Shown: positions 33,932 through 44,184, numbered from the stretch's first letter. The stretch is DNA of 64,000 bases from Stenotrophomonas sp. SY1 (GCF_021202945.1 NZ_JAJOYR010000001.1:310001-374000), one strand, 5' to 3'. Numbers and translations are program-made. The notes: generated by a model from the sequence alone, not told the origin.

Positions 33932-35302
33932 ATGAACCAGAAGCAGCTCCTGCGCCCGGTGGTGGATGCCGCCACCCTGAGTGCACCCCTTGCCGATTTC
34001 AACACCGCCGACGCGGTGGAATACCTCAACGCCCTGGAACTGCCGCAGGCGGCCGACACGCTGGCGGCATTGCCGTTGCCGCGTGCGGTCAAACTGCTGG
34101 AAGCGCCGGAGCTGCAGCACGCCGGTGAGCTGGTCGCGGCGATGCCAGCGGCCCGCGCCGCGGCGCTGCTGGGCCTGATGGCCGATGACCGCGCCACCGA
34201 CATCGTCCACGAACTGGATGACGTGCAACGCGCGCGACTGATTCCACTGCTGGCGCCGGAAGCGCGGCAGTCGATCCAGTTGCTGCTGAGCTATCCGCCC
34301 AACACCGCCGGCGCATTGATGACCACCGAGTTCGTCGGCGTGCCGGCGGACTGGACCGTGGCCCAGACCCTGCAGCACATCCGCGAAGTGGAGCGCAGCC
34401 GCGAGACGGTCTACGCCATCTACGTGCTCGATCCGCAGACCCGCCAGCTACGGCAGGTGGTGACGATGCGGCGGTTGATCACCGGCGCGCCGGAAGACTC
34501 CATTCTCGATGTGGCCCAGGTCAACCCACCGGTAACCGTGGATGCGTTGCTGGACCAGGAAGAAGTCGCGCAGCTGATCCGCCGCCACGACCTGCTGGCC
34601 ATCCCGGTGGTGGACGCGCAGCAGCAAATGCTGGGTATCGTCACCGTGGACGACATCCTGGATGCGTTGATCGATGAATCCACCGAGGACGTGCACAAGT
34701 TCGGTGGCATGGAGGCGCTGGACAAGCCGTACATGCAGATCGGCTTCTTCGAGATGTTGCGCAAGCGTGCCGGCTGGCTGAGTGTGTTGTTCCTCGGCGA
34801 GATGCTGACCGCCAGCGCCATGCAGCACTACGAGGACGAACTGGCGCGTGCGGTGGTGCTGACGTTGTTCATTCCACTGATCATGAGCTCCGGTGGCAAC
34901 TCCGGCTCGCAGGCGACTTCGTTGCTGATCCGCTCGCTGGCGCTGCGTGAACTGCGCCTGCGCGACTGGTGGAGAGTGGCGCTACGCGAACTGCCCACCG
35001 GCATGGTGCTTGGCGGCATTCTTGGTGTGCTGGCGATCGTGCGCATCACCATCTGGCAGCTGGGCGGGCTGCACGATTACGGCGAGCACTGGGTGCTGCT
35101 GGCGGTGACGATCGGCGCGGCGCTGGTGGGCATCGTCACCTTCGGCTCCTTGTCGGGCTCGATGCTGCCGTTCGTGCTCAAGCGTCTTGGCTTCGACCCG
35201 GCCAGTGCCTCGGCGCCGTTTGTGGCCACGCTGGTGGATGTGACCGGGCTGGTCATCTACTTCAGCATCGCCGCGATGATCCTGGGCGGGACGTTGTTGT
35301 AG
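33932..35302 (+). CDS. mgtE: Magnesium transporter MgtE
   Basis: A 456-residue Mg2+ channel/transporter. The MgtE N domain occupies about 1-130 (alpha-solenoid ALPLPRAVKLLEAPELQHAG), two CBS domains about 135-260 sense Mg2+, and five helices follow from about 285. The conserved pore segment FIPLIMSSGGNSGSQA is intact. The start MNQKQLLRPV is the best fit; the open frame extends 42 bases further without similarity. Confidence 0.94.
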   Translation: MNQKQLLRPVVDAATLSAPLADFNTADAVEYLNALELPQAADTLAALPLPRAVKLLEAPELQHAGELVAAMPAARAAALLGLMADDRATDIVHELDDVQRARLIPLLAPEARQSIQLLLSYPPNTAGALMTTEFVGVPADWTVAQTLQHIREVERSRETVYAIYVLDPQTRQLRQVVTMRRLITGAPEDSILDVAQVNPPVTVDALLDQEEVAQLIRRHDLLAIPVVDAQQQMLGIVTVDDILDALIDESTEDVHKFGGMEALDKPYMQIGFFEMLRKRAGWLSVLFLGEMLTASAMQHYEDELARAVVLTLFIPLIMSSGGNSGSQATSLLIRSLALRELRLRDWWRVALRELPTGMVLGGILGVLAIVRITIWQLGGLHDYGEHWVLLAVTIGAALVGIVTFGSLSGSMLPFVLKRLGFDPASASAPFVATLVDVTGLVIYFSIAAMILGGTLL

Positions 35303-35373
35303 CGGGCGAGCATGTCGCTGGGTGGAGAGGCAGGCGGCTCAAGGGAATGAGCCGTTGGACCCTGCCGCAGAAA

Positions 35374-35634
35374 TCAGCGCATCCCGCTCAAGGTGATCGT
35401 TTGTACCAGCCCGATCAGCATGAAGATCATCGCGCTGAAGACCAATGGAAGCTTGCTTCTGTACTTGTAGGTTTCTCCATTTCGTTTGGCGAAAACATCG
35501 CCAGTTGCGCAGATCAGGAATAACCCGGGGATGAACACGAGCAGCATCAACAACAAGAACCAGCGCCTTCGATAAAAAGGCACATCGTCATAGGAAAGAG
35601 TGGTGTGTATGAAGTTGGGGTTGGGTTTTTCCAT
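35374..35634 (-). CDS. Small membrane protein of unknown function
   Basis: An 86-residue protein with two hydrophobic helices (WFLLLMLLVFIPGLFLIC and LPLVFSAMIFMLIGLVQTI) separated by a charged loop (AKRNGETYKYRSK). The start ATG at 35634 is chosen over a TTG at 35661; neither has a strong ribosome site. Base composition is visibly less GC-rich than the neighbours. I do not recognise a family; it stands alone between mgtE and a repeat-rich gap. Confidence 0.6.
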   Translation of the reverse strand: MEKPNPNFIHTTLSYDDVPFYRRRWFLLLMLLVFIPGLFLICATGDVFAKRNGETYKYRSKLPLVFSAMIFMLIGLVQTITLSGMR

Positions 35635-35958
35635 GAAGATGTTTGCTATGCGAAAGGACAAGGGCGATCAGTTCAGAGTGAAGAGGGGGCCGTGCGGCTG
35701 GGTGATCTGCCCGCCGCATAAGCAGGCTTTCAGTTGGCCGGGTCCTTTGCTGTGTGAACCGTCTCGTTGACCCTGGATAGGCTAGCTGCCACTGGAGGCG
35801 CTGGAGAATGTGCTCCAGTCCTATTTGAGGTGGAGTTCTTGAGAGCTGTCGTGCTTGGATGGCACTGGCTGGAAGATCTGAAGAAATCTAGGCAGCACGG
35901 CTGTCGCTTTGCTCACACCTGCCTTCTGCATCCTCTGCCGTGAACGGGAGAGGAATTG

Positions 35959-36153
35959 ATGTGGCAGCAAGGGTTGCTGTTACAGCCACAGCCACCGCGA
36001 CCGAAACTTCAGCTTCAACCGAAGCTGCAGCAGCAACACCAACAAGGCCACATGCTGCGATTGCAGCCGCAGCCGCAGCCGCAGCCGCAGCCGCAGCCGC
36101 TGCGGCCGTTGCTGTTCAAGCTTTCCCCTCTCCCGCCTGCGGGAGAGGGGTAG
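35959..36153 (+). CDS. Possible small Gln/Pro-rich ORF (weak)
   Basis: A 64-residue frame begins MWQQGLLLQPQPPRPK after a strong GGGAGAGGA four bases upstream. Its middle is QPQPQPQPQP, encoded by GCAGCC hexamers, and its last ten residues (LSPLPPAGEG) and stop codon come from a family B repeat. Low complexity and repeat origin argue against a real gene; the ribosome site argues for it. No function can be given. Confidence 0.2.
   Translation: MWQQGLLLQPQPPRPKLQLQPKLQQQHQQGHMLRLQPQPQPQPQPQPLRPLLFKLSPLPPAGEG
36063..36098. repeat. GCAGCC hexamer tandem repeat
   Basis: Six uninterrupted GCAGCC units. Such a tract can change length by slippage, and it lies in the middle of the small Gln/Pro-rich frame, where each unit changes the product by two residues without a frameshift. 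Confidence 0.8.
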
Positions 36154-36164
36154 GGGTGAGGGCG
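36124..36164. repeat. Family B repeat, single arm (copy B1)
   Basis: CCCCTCTCCCGCCTGCGGGA continuing to GAGGGGTAGGGGTGAGGG: a palindromic core followed by a GGGGTGAGGG tail. The same unit occurs at 45169 and, altered, inside hrpB at 51149. Confidence 0.8.
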
Positions 36165-36327
36165 TTTCTGCTTCTGCTTTTGTCTTCGCAGGTGGCGTTG
36201 CTCCGTCTCCTCCTTTCCGCACGAGCCCCTGCTTCACCCATCCCTCACATCCCCAACTTGATCCAAAGCAAGCCCAACGCGCATCCAGCCGTGTACCTTT
36301 GACCCGGTTCCCGCAACAGGCGTCGCC

Positions 36328-39033
36328 ATGAGCACCTATCACCTGCAGACCGTGTTCCGTCCCCGCTCGGTGGCCGTCATTGGCGGCAGCCCGCGCGAAC
36401 GCTCGGCCGGGCGCGCGGTGGTGCGCAACCTGCGCGCGGGAGGCTTCGCCGGGCAGATCGGTTGGGTAAACCCACGCCACGCCGAAATCGACGGCATGCG
36501 CACGGTCAAACGGCTCAAGGACCTGCCATGGGTTCCGGACCTGGTGGTCATCACCGCACCGGCAACGATGGTGCCGCAGGTGGTGGCACAAGCCGCCGAG
36601 CTGGGCGTGGCCGGCGCCATCATCCTCACTGCAGGGCTGGGCAAGGGCCCCGGCTCGCTGGCTGCACAGGTGGAAGCGGCGGCGCGGCCCAAGGGCATGC
36701 GCGTGCTTGGCCCACATTGCCTGGGCGTGATCGCGCCGCATGCACGGCTCAATGCCAGCATTGCCGCGCATACACCGCAGGCCGGAGATCTGGCACTGAT
36801 TTCCGAATCCAGCGCAATTGCCGCCGCGCTGGTGGAATGGGGCGTGGCGCGCTCGATCGGCTTCTCGGCGGTGGTGTCGCTGGGCGACGCGCTGGACGTG
36901 GACTTTGGTGACCTGCTCGATTACTTCGCCACCGATTACCGCACCCGCGCCATCCTGCTGTATGTCGATCAGATCAGCGACGCGCGCAAGTTCATGTCCG
37001 CTGCGCGTGCGGCGGCGCGTGCCAAGCCGGTGGTGGTGGTCAAGTCCGGCCGCCAGCCCAAGGCCAATGGTGAAGCGCTGGGCACGCATTCCCAGGCGCT
37101 GGCCGACTCCGATGCGGTGTACGGTGCCGCCTTCAATCGTGCGGGCCTGTTGCGCGTCAATGCGCTTGATGAGTTGTTCACCGCTGCCGAAACACTGGGC
37201 CGGCTCGGCACTTTTCCGGGGCGTCGCCTTGCCATTCTCAGCAACGGCGGTGGCGTGGGGCGGCTGGCGGTGGACCAACTGCATGCACTTGGCGGCACCC
37301 TGGCCGAACTGTCGCCGGCCACCATCGCGCAGCTGGACAACGCGCTGCCGCAAGGCTGGTCCCGCGACAACCCGGTGGACATCGTGGTCGATGCCGATGG
37401 CGGCCGTTACGCCTCGGCCATCGAGGCACTGCTGTCCGATGATGCCAACGATGCGGTGCTGGTGATCAACGTGCCCACCGCGTTCACCTCTTCGGCCGAG
37501 GCCGCACAGGCGCTCACCCAAACGCTGGGATTGCGCTCGCGGCAGCTGCGCGACAAGCCGGTGTTCGCGGTGTGGCTGGGCAACGATGAGCGCGCAACAG
37601 TGACCCTCAATACCGCGCGTGTGCCCACTTATCCCAGCGAAGCCGAAGCGGTGCGTGGCTTCCAGCATCTGGTGCGCTACCGCCAGGCGCAGGCGGCGTT
37701 GATGGAGACCCCGCCCAGCCTGCCGGCCGATTTCGTGGTGGATGTGGCCGCGGCACGCGCATTGGTGGAAGCGGCCTTGGCCAACGACCAGCAATGGCTG
37801 GACCCGGTCGCCACGCATGCGTTGTTGCAGGCTTACGGCATTCCGTCGCTGGAAGTGATGGTCGCGCGCGATGCGCACGAGGCGATGGACCTGGCGCAGC
37901 CTTTGCTGGAACAGGGCCAGACCGTGGCGGTCAAGATTTTCTCGCCGGACATCCCGCACAAGTCCGAAGTCGATGGCGTGCGTTTGAACCTGGGCACGTT
38001 GCAGGCGGTGCAGCAGGCGGCCAATTCCATCCTGCAACGCACCCGCGTGCAGCGCCCGCAGGCGCGCATCGAGGGCGTGCTGGTGCAGCCGAGCCTGATG
38101 CGGCCCAAGGCGCGCGAACTGATCGCCGGCATCGCCGACGACCCGGTATTCGGGCCGGTGGTGGTGTTCGGGCGCGGCGGTACCGCGGTGGAAGTGATCG
38201 GCGACAAGACCCTGGCATTGCCGCCGCTGGACCTGCGGCTTGCCCACGAAGTGATCGGCCGCACCCGCGTTTCGCGCATCCTCAAGGCCTATGGCGATGT
38301 GCCGGCGGCCAACGAACGCGCAGTCGCGCTGGTGCTGGTGAAGCTGGCGCAGCTGGCTGCCGACATTCCCGAGATCCGCACGCTGGACCTCAATCCGCTG
38401 CTGGCCGACCGCAACGGCGTGGTGGCGCTGGACGCGCGCATCGCCATCGCCCCGGCCAAGCGGCTGCACAAGGGGCGCGGCCATCCGCGCTTTGCGATCT
38501 TCCCGTATCCCACCGAGTGGGAGCGCACCATCGAACTGTCCGACGGCGGCAAGGCCTTCATCCGCCCGGTGCGTCCGGAGGACGATGCCTTGTTCCGTGC
38601 GTTCTTCGCGCGCGTCACCGATGACGATCTGCGGCTGCGCTTCTTCCAGTCGGTCAAGCATTTCAGCCACGAGTTCATCGCCCGCCTGACCCAGTTGGAT
38701 TACGCGCGTTCGATCGCGCTGGTGGCCATCGACCCGAAGAGCGGCGACATGCTCGGCGCGGTCCGTCTGCATGCCGATGCCGATTACAACCGCGGCGAGT
38801 ACGGCATCCTGATCCGCTCGGATCTCAAGGGCCACGGCATCGGCTGGAAGCTGATGCAGATCATGATCGAGTACGCACGCTGGCAGGGCCTGAACATGGT
38901 GGAAGGCCAGGTATTGCGCGAGAACACGACCATGCTGGCGATGTGCCAGAGCCTGGGCTTCAAGGTGAAGTCCGATCCGGACGACTCGACCCTGATGATT
39001 GTCACGCTGCCGGTTGGGGAGAGTGCGTTGTAG
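36328..39033 (+). CDS. Fusion of NDP-forming acyl-CoA synthetase-like and GNAT domains (Pat-type protein acetyltransferase)
   Basis: A 901-residue protein with a CoA-binding domain (about 8-135, starting [20 protein letters not shown]), succinyl-CoA-ligase-like domains (about 150-460, with [11 protein letters not shown]), an ATP-grasp domain (about 490-720, with [14 protein letters not shown]) and a C-terminal GNAT domain (731-895; acetyl-CoA loop [13 protein letters not shown]). This is the layout of the Pat/YfiQ lysine acetyltransferases that acetylate and silence acetyl-CoA synthetase and other enzymes. Whether the ligase part is active is not settled by sequence. It is followed by a family A repeat. 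Confidence 0.9.
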   Translation: MSTYHLQTVFRPRSVAVIGGSPRERSAGRAVVRNLRAGGFAGQIGWVNPRHAEIDGMRTVKRLKDLPWVPDLVVITAPATMVPQVVAQAAELGVAGAIILTAGLGKGPGSLAAQVEAAARPKGMRVLGPHCLGVIAPHARLNASIAAHTPQAGDLALISESSAIAAALVEWGVARSIGFSAVVSLGDALDVDFGDLLDYFATDYRTRAILLYVDQISDARKFMSAARAAARAKPVVVVKSGRQPKANGEALGTHSQALADSDAVYGAAFNRAGLLRVNALDELFTAAETLGRLGTFPGRRLAILSNGGGVGRLAVDQLHALGGTLAELSPATIAQLDNALPQGWSRDNPVDIVVDADGGRYASAIEALLSDDANDAVLVINVPTAFTSSAEAAQALTQTLGLRSRQLRDKPVFAVWLGNDERATVTLNTARVPTYPSEAEAVRGFQHLVRYRQAQAALMETPPSLPADFVVDVAAARALVEAALANDQQWLDPVATHALLQAYGIPSLEVMVARDAHEAMDLAQPLLEQGQTVAVKIFSPDIPHKSEVDGVRLNLGTLQAVQQAANSILQRTRVQRPQARIEGVLVQPSLMRPKARELIAGIADDPVFGPVVVFGRGGTAVEVIGDKTLALPPLDLRLAHEVIGRTRVSRILKAYGDVPAANERAVALVLVKLAQLAADIPEIRTLDLNPLLADRNGVVALDARIAIAPAKRLHKGRGHPRFAIFPYPTEWERTIELSDGGKAFIRPVRPEDDALFRAFFARVTDDDLRLRFFQSVKHFSHEFIARLTQLDYARSIALVAIDPKSGDMLGAVRLHADADYNRGEYGILIRSDLKGHGIGWKLMQIMIEYARWQGLNMVEGQVLRENTTMLAMCQSLGFKVKSDPDDSTLMIVTLPVGESAL

Positions 39034-39051
39034 CGCGAAGCCAGAGCGGAA

Positions 39052-39184
39052 GCACCCCTCCCCAGCCCTCCCCTTGCCTGCGGCAAAGGGAGGGGGTGGT
39101 TCTGCATCATCTGTCGGATAGCAGAGCAAGCCGCTTCTGCCCCCTACCTTTGCCGCAGGCAAGGGGAGGGCTGGGGAGGGGTGC
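39052..39184. repeat. Family A REPIN-like inverted repeat pair (copy A3)
   Basis: Left arm 39052-39094 (GCACCCCTCCCCAGCCC start) and right arm 39140-39184 (ending CTGGGGAGGGGTGC). Inner palindromes use CCTTGCCTGCGGCAAAGG. It lies between the acetyltransferase and hydrolase genes, both plus strand. Confidence 0.85.
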
Positions 39185-39264
39185 TGTTCGCGGCAAACCA
39201 ACAACAACCACTGCATTCCAGCCATGACGCTGCGAGCTTCTCCCGGAAGCTTCAAACTACGGCC

Positions 39265-39999
39265 ATGGAAATTGCCCACCCCGGGAACCAACCCGAAAAG
39301 ATCCCCCTGCTGCTCCTGCCCGGCCTGCTCAACGACGCCACGCTGTGGCGCGCGCAGCTCGACGCGCTGGCCGATATCGCCGATTGCCAGGTGGGTGATC
39401 TCACCCGTCACGACACCCTGCGCGCCACCGCCGAGGACGTGCTGGCTAACGCGCCGGCTCGGTTTGCACTGGCCGGCTTCTCGCTGGGTGGCTACATCGC
39501 CCAGGAGATCCTGCGCATCGCCCCGGAACGCGTGCAGCGGCTGGCGCTGCTGGATACCTCGCACAAGGCCGATTCACTCGAACGCGCCGCGCAACGTGTG
39601 GCGCAGCAAAACAGCGTGCGCATGCCGGGCAACTTCCACGGTTTCGGCGACAAGCTGATGCGCAGCTACATCGATGCATCAAGATTCGACGATCACGTGC
39701 TGGTGGAAACCGTGCGTGGCATGACCGCGCGACTGGGCGCGGAGGTGTTCATCCGCCAGAGCCGGATCGCGCGGGTCGATGGCAGCGAGGTGCTGCGTGC
39801 ATGGAAGGGGCCGACACTGGTCCTGTGCGGGCGCAACGATGCGATCACACCGCTTGCCGTCAGCGAACAGATCGCCGCGCTTATGCCGCAAGCGCGCCTG
39901 GTGGTGCTGGACGACTGCGGCCATCTGGCGCCGCTGGAAAAGCCGGAGCAGGTGACTGCGGCAATGCGTGAGTGGCTGTTGCAGGATATGCCTGCCTGA
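39265..39999 (+). CDS. Alpha/beta hydrolase
   Basis: A 244-residue cytoplasmic hydrolase. The nucleophile elbow is AGFSLGGYIAQ with Ser in G-x-S-x-G-G, the acid is in LCGRNDAITP and the base in DDCGHLAPLE, so the triad is complete. The oxyanion region LLLLPGLLNDATLW precedes. The start MEIAHPGNQPEKI is the first ATG after the repeat. The substrate is unknown. Confidence 0.9.
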   Translation: MEIAHPGNQPEKIPLLLLPGLLNDATLWRAQLDALADIADCQVGDLTRHDTLRATAEDVLANAPARFALAGFSLGGYIAQEILRIAPERVQRLALLDTSHKADSLERAAQRVAQQNSVRMPGNFHGFGDKLMRSYIDASRFDDHVLVETVRGMTARLGAEVFIRQSRIARVDGSEVLRAWKGPTLVLCGRNDAITPLAVSEQIAALMPQARLVVLDDCGHLAPLEKPEQVTAAMREWLLQDMPA

Positions 40000-40046
40000 G
40001 CGCGGAGGGCGCTGCTGGTGCGCCCTCCATTTCCAGCAGTTACGCA

Positions 40047-40934
40047 TCAATAAGCGAACGCATCACGGTGCTTGCGGATGAAATCCGGCCACCGCACCGG
40101 CTCGCGGCCGGTGATCTGCGCGAAGTTGTCGTACGTATTCTCGATGCCGGGGACCCGGCGCTCGGCAACACGCCGGAAGTTGTCACGCACGCATTCCATG
40201 TAGGCCATCTCGGCGCCAGCTGCGCGCATGTCCTCCAGGAAAACGTCCGGGCTCAGGGCGTCATAGCGGAACGCCTGGCCGAGCATCTCGCTCATCAATG
40301 CGGCAACCTCGCCATAGGATTTCGCGTCATAGCCCAGCCGGTAGGTCTGGCCGGCGTGCCGCTGCGGGTGCATCAGCGCCTGCGCGGCCACGGCGGCCAC
40401 GTCATCGCCATCAACCCAGCTGAAGCGTGCATCGCCGGTGTATTGCCGGATCACCCCGGAAACAACCGCGCGGGTGCCGTCATAGCTCAGCAGGTTCTGC
40501 ATGAACGCTTCGGGCCGCAGGTGGGTGAAGGAGAACCCGTGCCACTCGATGTAACGCTCCACCAACTGGTGCCACGCCCAGTGGCCGATGCTGGCGTCAT
40601 CGCCACCGCAGGCGCCCAGATGCACGACATGCTGCACGCCCGCCTGTTTAGCCGCATCCAGGAACACCTTGCTCTGGCGCAGCATGTCCACGGTGTAACC
40701 GGTGACCAGCAGCACGCGATCGATGCCCTGCAACGCTGGCAGCAACGTCTCCTCCTTGTCGAAATCGAGAATGACGGTGCCGATGCCGCGTGCCTGGAAG
40801 GGCGCGGCCTTGGCCGTCGAGCGCACCGCCGCGACCGGTGCCACGGCGTCATCGAGGAGAAGGTGTTTCAGTGTTTCACCGCCGATCTGGCCGGTTGCGC
40901 CGGTGATGAGGACGGTGGGGCGTTGCTGGGTCAT
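40047..40934 (-). CDS. NmrA-like NAD(P)-binding reductase
   Basis: A 295-residue atypical short-chain dehydrogenase. The Rossmann motif ITGATGQIGGETLKHLL is at residues 10-26, and FDKEETLLPALQGIDRVLLVTG follows as in NmrA/QOR2-type proteins. Some members reduce quinones or azo dyes, others sense NADP redox state. It is divergent from a LysR-type regulator 121 bp away that probably controls it. Confidence 0.88.
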   Translation of the reverse strand: MTQQRPTVLITGATGQIGGETLKHLLLDDAVAPVAAVRSTAKAAPFQARGIGTVILDFDKEETLLPALQGIDRVLLVTGYTVDMLRQSKVFLDAAKQAGVQHVVHLGACGGDDASIGHWAWHQLVERYIEWHGFSFTHLRPEAFMQNLLSYDGTRAVVSGVIRQYTGDARFSWVDGDDVAAVAAQALMHPQRHAGQTYRLGYDAKSYGEVAALMSEMLGQAFRYDALSPDVFLEDMRAAGAEMAYMECVRDNFRRVAERRVPGIENTYDNFAQITGREPVRWPDFIRKHRDAFAY

Positions 40935-41002
40935 GTGCTGCCTGGGTACGGTTGCTCGGAAAGTGCGGGCAGCCTATCGTGGCCGTGGATTCCGTTCCGC
41001 GA

Positions 41003-41028
41003 TGGTTTCTATCGTTTTTACGGAACCA
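41003..41028. promoter_or_regulatory. Probable LysR-type operator in the nmrA-like/lysR promoter
   Basis: TGGTTTC at 41003-41009 is mirrored by GGAACCA at 41022-41028, a dyad with a 12-base AT-rich spacer. It includes a T-N(11-13)-A layout typical of LysR sites and sits 28 bases before the regulator start, in the shared divergent promoter. Confidence 0.5.
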
Positions 41029-41055
41029 GATTCCCGAATAAGGACGGCCCTGCCG

Positions 41056-41973
41056 ATGCATCCCTCTGAACGATTGAAAGGCCTTGATGTGTTCGTCTGC
41101 GTCGCCGATGCCGGGAGCTTCACCGCGGCCGCAGAGCGGTTGCACCTGACAGCGTCGGCAGTCGGAAAGTCCATTGCGCGGCTCGAAGAACGACTGGGTC
41201 GCCGCCTGTTCCATCGCACGACGCGGCGCATGTCACTGACCGAAGCGGGCATCGCCTTCCACAGGACCTGCATCGCCGTGCTGGCGGACCTGGAAGAAGC
41301 CGAGGTGTCATTGCGTGCGGAGGACGCCGAGCCCAGCGGTCGCGTGCGCATCGATCTGCCGGCCGCGTTCGGGCGGCTGCAGGCGCTGCCGATCATCCTG
41401 GGCTTTGCCCAGGCGTATCCATTGGCGCGGCCGCAGGTTTCGTTCTCCGACCGCTTCATTGATCCGGTCGAAGACGGCGTGGACATCCTCGTGCGGATCG
41501 GTGGACCAGACTCCTGGTCAACGCAGCTGGAACACCGTTTGCTGGGCCATGAGCGGCACGTGTTCTGCGCGGCACCGGCCTATCTGGCGGCGCATGGCGT
41601 GCCGGCAACGCTGCAGGATCTGGAAGCACACCGTTGCATCGCCTATGGCCGTGCCGACGGTTCCATCAGTCCGTGGCGCTTTGCCGCCGCGACGCCCGGG
41701 GAGGTGGATCACCGCGTGATTCCTTCGCCACTGGTGGTGGGCGATGGCGAAGGACAGGTCACGGCGGCGCTGGTGGGATGCGGCATCGTGCAGCTTCCCA
41801 CCTGGCTGGTGCGCAGCCACCTTGAAGACGGTGCGCTGATGGAAGTGCTGCCGGATCTGGCCAGCGAAGGTTTGCCGCTTACCTTGGCATGGATGAAAAG
41901 CCGGCAGGACCTTCCCACCGTCAGCCTGTTGCTGGACGCGCTGGCCGAAGGACTGGCGCCGCGTATCCGCTAG
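41056..41973 (+). CDS. LysR family transcriptional regulator
   Basis: A 305-residue regulator. The winged helix-turn-helix is at about 8-66 (FVCVADAGSFTAAAERLHL, ASAVGKSIARLEERLGRRLF), followed by a substrate-binding domain of the CrgA/AaeR-like group (about 92-298, starting SGRVRIDLPAAFGR). The ATG at 41056 is the family start; a longer frame upstream reads antisense through the reductase gene. It probably autoregulates and controls the divergent NmrA-like gene through the dyad upstream. Confidence 0.93.
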   Translation: MHPSERLKGLDVFVCVADAGSFTAAAERLHLTASAVGKSIARLEERLGRRLFHRTTRRMSLTEAGIAFHRTCIAVLADLEEAEVSLRAEDAEPSGRVRIDLPAAFGRLQALPIILGFAQAYPLARPQVSFSDRFIDPVEDGVDILVRIGGPDSWSTQLEHRLLGHERHVFCAAPAYLAAHGVPATLQDLEAHRCIAYGRADGSISPWRFAAATPGEVDHRVIPSPLVVGDGEGQVTAALVGCGIVQLPTWLVRSHLEDGALMEVLPDLASEGLPLTLAWMKSRQDLPTVSLLLDALAEGLAPRIR

Positions 41974-41991
41974 GGCGGTGCGAGCGTTCCC

Positions 41992-42014
41992 TGCCGAGCG
42001 CTGCTCGGCACTAC
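41992..42014. repeat. SMAG-like palindrome with CTAC end
   Basis: TGCCGAGCGCTGCTCGGCA followed by CTAC. It is nearly the same as the second unit at 6691-6713 and lies between the convergent lysR and aldo/keto reductase genes. Confidence 0.7.
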
Positions 42015-42023
42015 CCGGTGGTT

Positions 42024-42824
42024 TCAATCCCAAGCCGGAGCGATTTCCGGATTGGCCACGCGCTCGCCACGATCCAGTGTGGCGATCTTCGCCATGTCCT
42101 CATCGTCCAGGCGCAATGCCGCCGCCTTCAGATTGCCCGCCAGATTCTCGCGCCGCGTCGAGGACGGAATCACCGCGTAGCCCTGCTGCAATGCCCACGC
42201 CAACGCCACCTGCGCGGTCGTTGCCTGATGCTTCTCCGCGATGGCCTGGATCACCGGGTCTTTCAGCACTGCGCCATACGCCAGGCTCATGAACGCGGTG
42301 ACATGGATGCCCTGTTCGCGCAGGTATGCGATCAACGCGCGGTTCTGCAGATACGGGTGCACTTCGATCTGGTTGGTGGCGATGGCATCGGCACCGAGGA
42401 TGTCGATGGCCTGGCGGGTCAGGTCGATGGTGAAGTTGGAAATGCCGATAGCGCGGGTCAGGCCCTGTGCTTTCGCCTCCGCCAATGCGCCGAGGTACTC
42501 GCGCATCGGTACTTCATCATTCGGCGACGGCCAATGGATCAGCGCCAGATCGACATGATCGGTACGCAGCTTGCGCAGGCTTTCGCGCAGGCTGGCCAGC
42601 AGGTCGTCGTGGTGGAAGTTGCTGATCCAGACCTTGGTGGTCAGGAACAGCTCTTCGCGCGGTACGTTGCCGCTGTCCAGCGCGGCGCCGAGGTCGGCTT
42701 CGTTGTCGTAGATCTGCGCGGTGTCGAAGACGCGATAGCCAAGGTCCAGTGCGTTGTGCACGGAATCGGTGAGTACCTGGCCTTTCAGGCGGTAGGTGCC
42801 AAGGCCGATGGAAGGAACAGTCAT
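42024..42824 (-). CDS. dkgB: Aldo/keto reductase, DkgB-like
   Basis: A 266-residue NADPH-dependent reductase of the AKR5 group; DkgB reduces 2,5-diketo-gluconate, methylglyoxal and other aldehydes. The catalytic tetrad is visible: Asp and Tyr in [14 protein letters not shown], Lys in [11 protein letters not shown] and His in ALIHWPSP. The C-terminal cofactor block [16 protein letters not shown] is intact. The start [15 protein letters not shown] has GGAGA upstream. It probably forms an operon with the MFS gene 70 bp upstream. Confidence 0.92.
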   Translation of the reverse strand: MTVPSIGLGTYRLKGQVLTDSVHNALDLGYRVFDTAQIYDNEADLGAALDSGNVPREELFLTTKVWISNFHHDDLLASLRESLRKLRTDHVDLALIHWPSPNDEVPMREYLGALAEAKAQGLTRAIGISNFTIDLTRQAIDILGADAIATNQIEVHPYLQNRALIAYLREQGIHVTAFMSLAYGAVLKDPVIQAIAEKHQATTAQVALAWALQQGYAVIPSSTRRENLAGNLKAAALRLDDEDMAKIATLDRGERVANPEIAPAWD

Positions 42825-42894
42825 GGGGAGTCTCCACAATGATGTCGCGATACAGGCCGCGCCGCGCATCGCGAACGGAAAGTAACGAGGGATG

Positions 42895-44109
42895 TCAGTG
42901 CGCGGCGACGGCGATGCCTTCGGCGCGGTCGTCGATGCCATCGCGGCGATCCAGACGGCCGCTGAGCACGGTCAGTCCATAGGCGCCCACCACGACCAGC
43001 GCGCCCAGCCATGGCGTGTGCATCAGGCCGACGTGGTCAACGACCAGGCCACCGAGCGATGCACCCAATGCGATGCCGACATTGAATGCGGCGATGTTCA
43101 GTCCCGAGGCAACATCGGCGGCCTGCGGAACGAAACGCTGCGCCTGCTTGACCACGTACACCTGCAGGCCCGGCACATTGCCGAAGGCCACCGCGCCCAG
43201 CGCCAGCACCGTCAGCAGCACCAGCCAGGTGTTGTAGGCGGTGAAGGTGAGCACGAACAGCACCAGCGCCAGCAGCGCGAAGATGCGCTTGAGTGCGGGA
43301 ATCGGGCCCATGCGGTCGGCAAGGCGGCCGCCCCACAGGTTGCCGATCGCCACCGACACGCCATACACCAGCAGCACCAGGCTCACCGCATTGGCGGAAA
43401 AACCGGTCACGTCCTGAAGGATCGAAGCCAGGTAGGTGAAGGACAGAAAGGTGCCGCCGTAGCCCAGCGCGGTGATCGCGTACACCAGCAGCAGGCGTGG
43501 TTGTGCCAGTACCGCGAACTGCTGGCCGAACGTGGCCGGTGCGCTGCGCGGCAGGTTGCGCGGTACGAACAACAGGCTGCCGACCAGCGCGATCACACCC
43601 AGCGCGGCCACGGCCAGGAAGGTCGCGCGCCAGCCCAGGTGCTGGCCGATGAAGGTGCCCAACGGCACGCCGGTGACCAGTGCGACGGTCAGGCCGGTGA
43701 ACATGATGGCAATCGCGCTGGCGGCTTTTTCCTTCGGCACCACCGAGGTGGCGATGATCGAGCCGATCGAGAAGAACACACCATGCGCCAGGCCGGTCAG
43801 CACCCGCGCCACGATCAGCGAGCCGTAGCCCGGCGACATCCATGCGATCAGGTTGCCAACGGTGAACAGCACCATCAGCGCGACCAGCAGCGCCTTGCGC
43901 GGCACCCGGCCGGTAAGCGCGGTGAGCACCGGCGCGCCGACTGCCACGCCCAGCGCATAGAGCGACACCAGCAGGCCGGCCGAAGGCAGGCTGACGTGCA
44001 GGTCGGCGGCGATGGTCGGAATCAGTCCGACGATGACGAATTCGGTGGTGCCGATGGCGAACGCGCCTAGCGTCAGCGCCAGCAGGGCAAGGGGGATGCC
44101 ACGGGACAT
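42895..44109 (-). CDS. MFS transporter (AraJ/YdhP-like efflux type)
   Basis: A 404-residue major facilitator with twelve helices. [21 protein letters not shown] at the N-terminus is typical of the DHA1 subgroup that includes YdhP and NepI; the loop motif [12 protein letters not shown] follows helix 2. It should export a small molecule; the substrate is unknown. The divergent LysR gene 44236 and an operator-like dyad suggest inducer-dependent expression together with the downstream aldo/keto reductase. Confidence 0.93.
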   Translation of the reverse strand: MSRGIPLALLALTLGAFAIGTTEFVIVGLIPTIAADLHVSLPSAGLLVSLYALGVAVGAPVLTALTGRVPRKALLVALMVLFTVGNLIAWMSPGYGSLIVARVLTGLAHGVFFSIGSIIATSVVPKEKAASAIAIMFTGLTVALVTGVPLGTFIGQHLGWRATFLAVAALGVIALVGSLLFVPRNLPRSAPATFGQQFAVLAQPRLLLVYAITALGYGGTFLSFTYLASILQDVTGFSANAVSLVLLVYGVSVAIGNLWGGRLADRMGPIPALKRIFALLALVLFVLTFTAYNTWLVLLTVLALGAVAFGNVPGLQVYVVKQAQRFVPQAADVASGLNIAAFNVGIALGASLGGLVVDHVGLMHTPWLGALVVVGAYGLTVLSGRLDRRDGIDDRAEGIAVAAH

Positions 44110-44184
44110 GGGGCGTTTCCGGGAAGGGACAGGCTGCGAAGTCTGGGCGCCCGACTCTTGCTGAAAAAGCGGTCTTCACGCCAA

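Larger units (their letters stand above)
35635..36327. other. Repeat-rich intergenic region
   Basis: This gap of nearly 700 bp holds an AT-richer stretch (35660-35930), a run of CAG/CCG-type triplets and hexamers (35965-36100) and a family B repeat (36124-36164). No conserved gene is recognised; one small Gln/Pro-rich open frame is listed separately with low confidence. Confidence 0.5.

Noticed and set aside
35980-39564. Very long minus-strand open frame opposite the Pat-type acetyltransferase gene
   Set aside because: It is a shadow of a GC-rich coding gene: its product is His/Arg/Gln-rich with no motif, and the plus-strand gene has all family domains.
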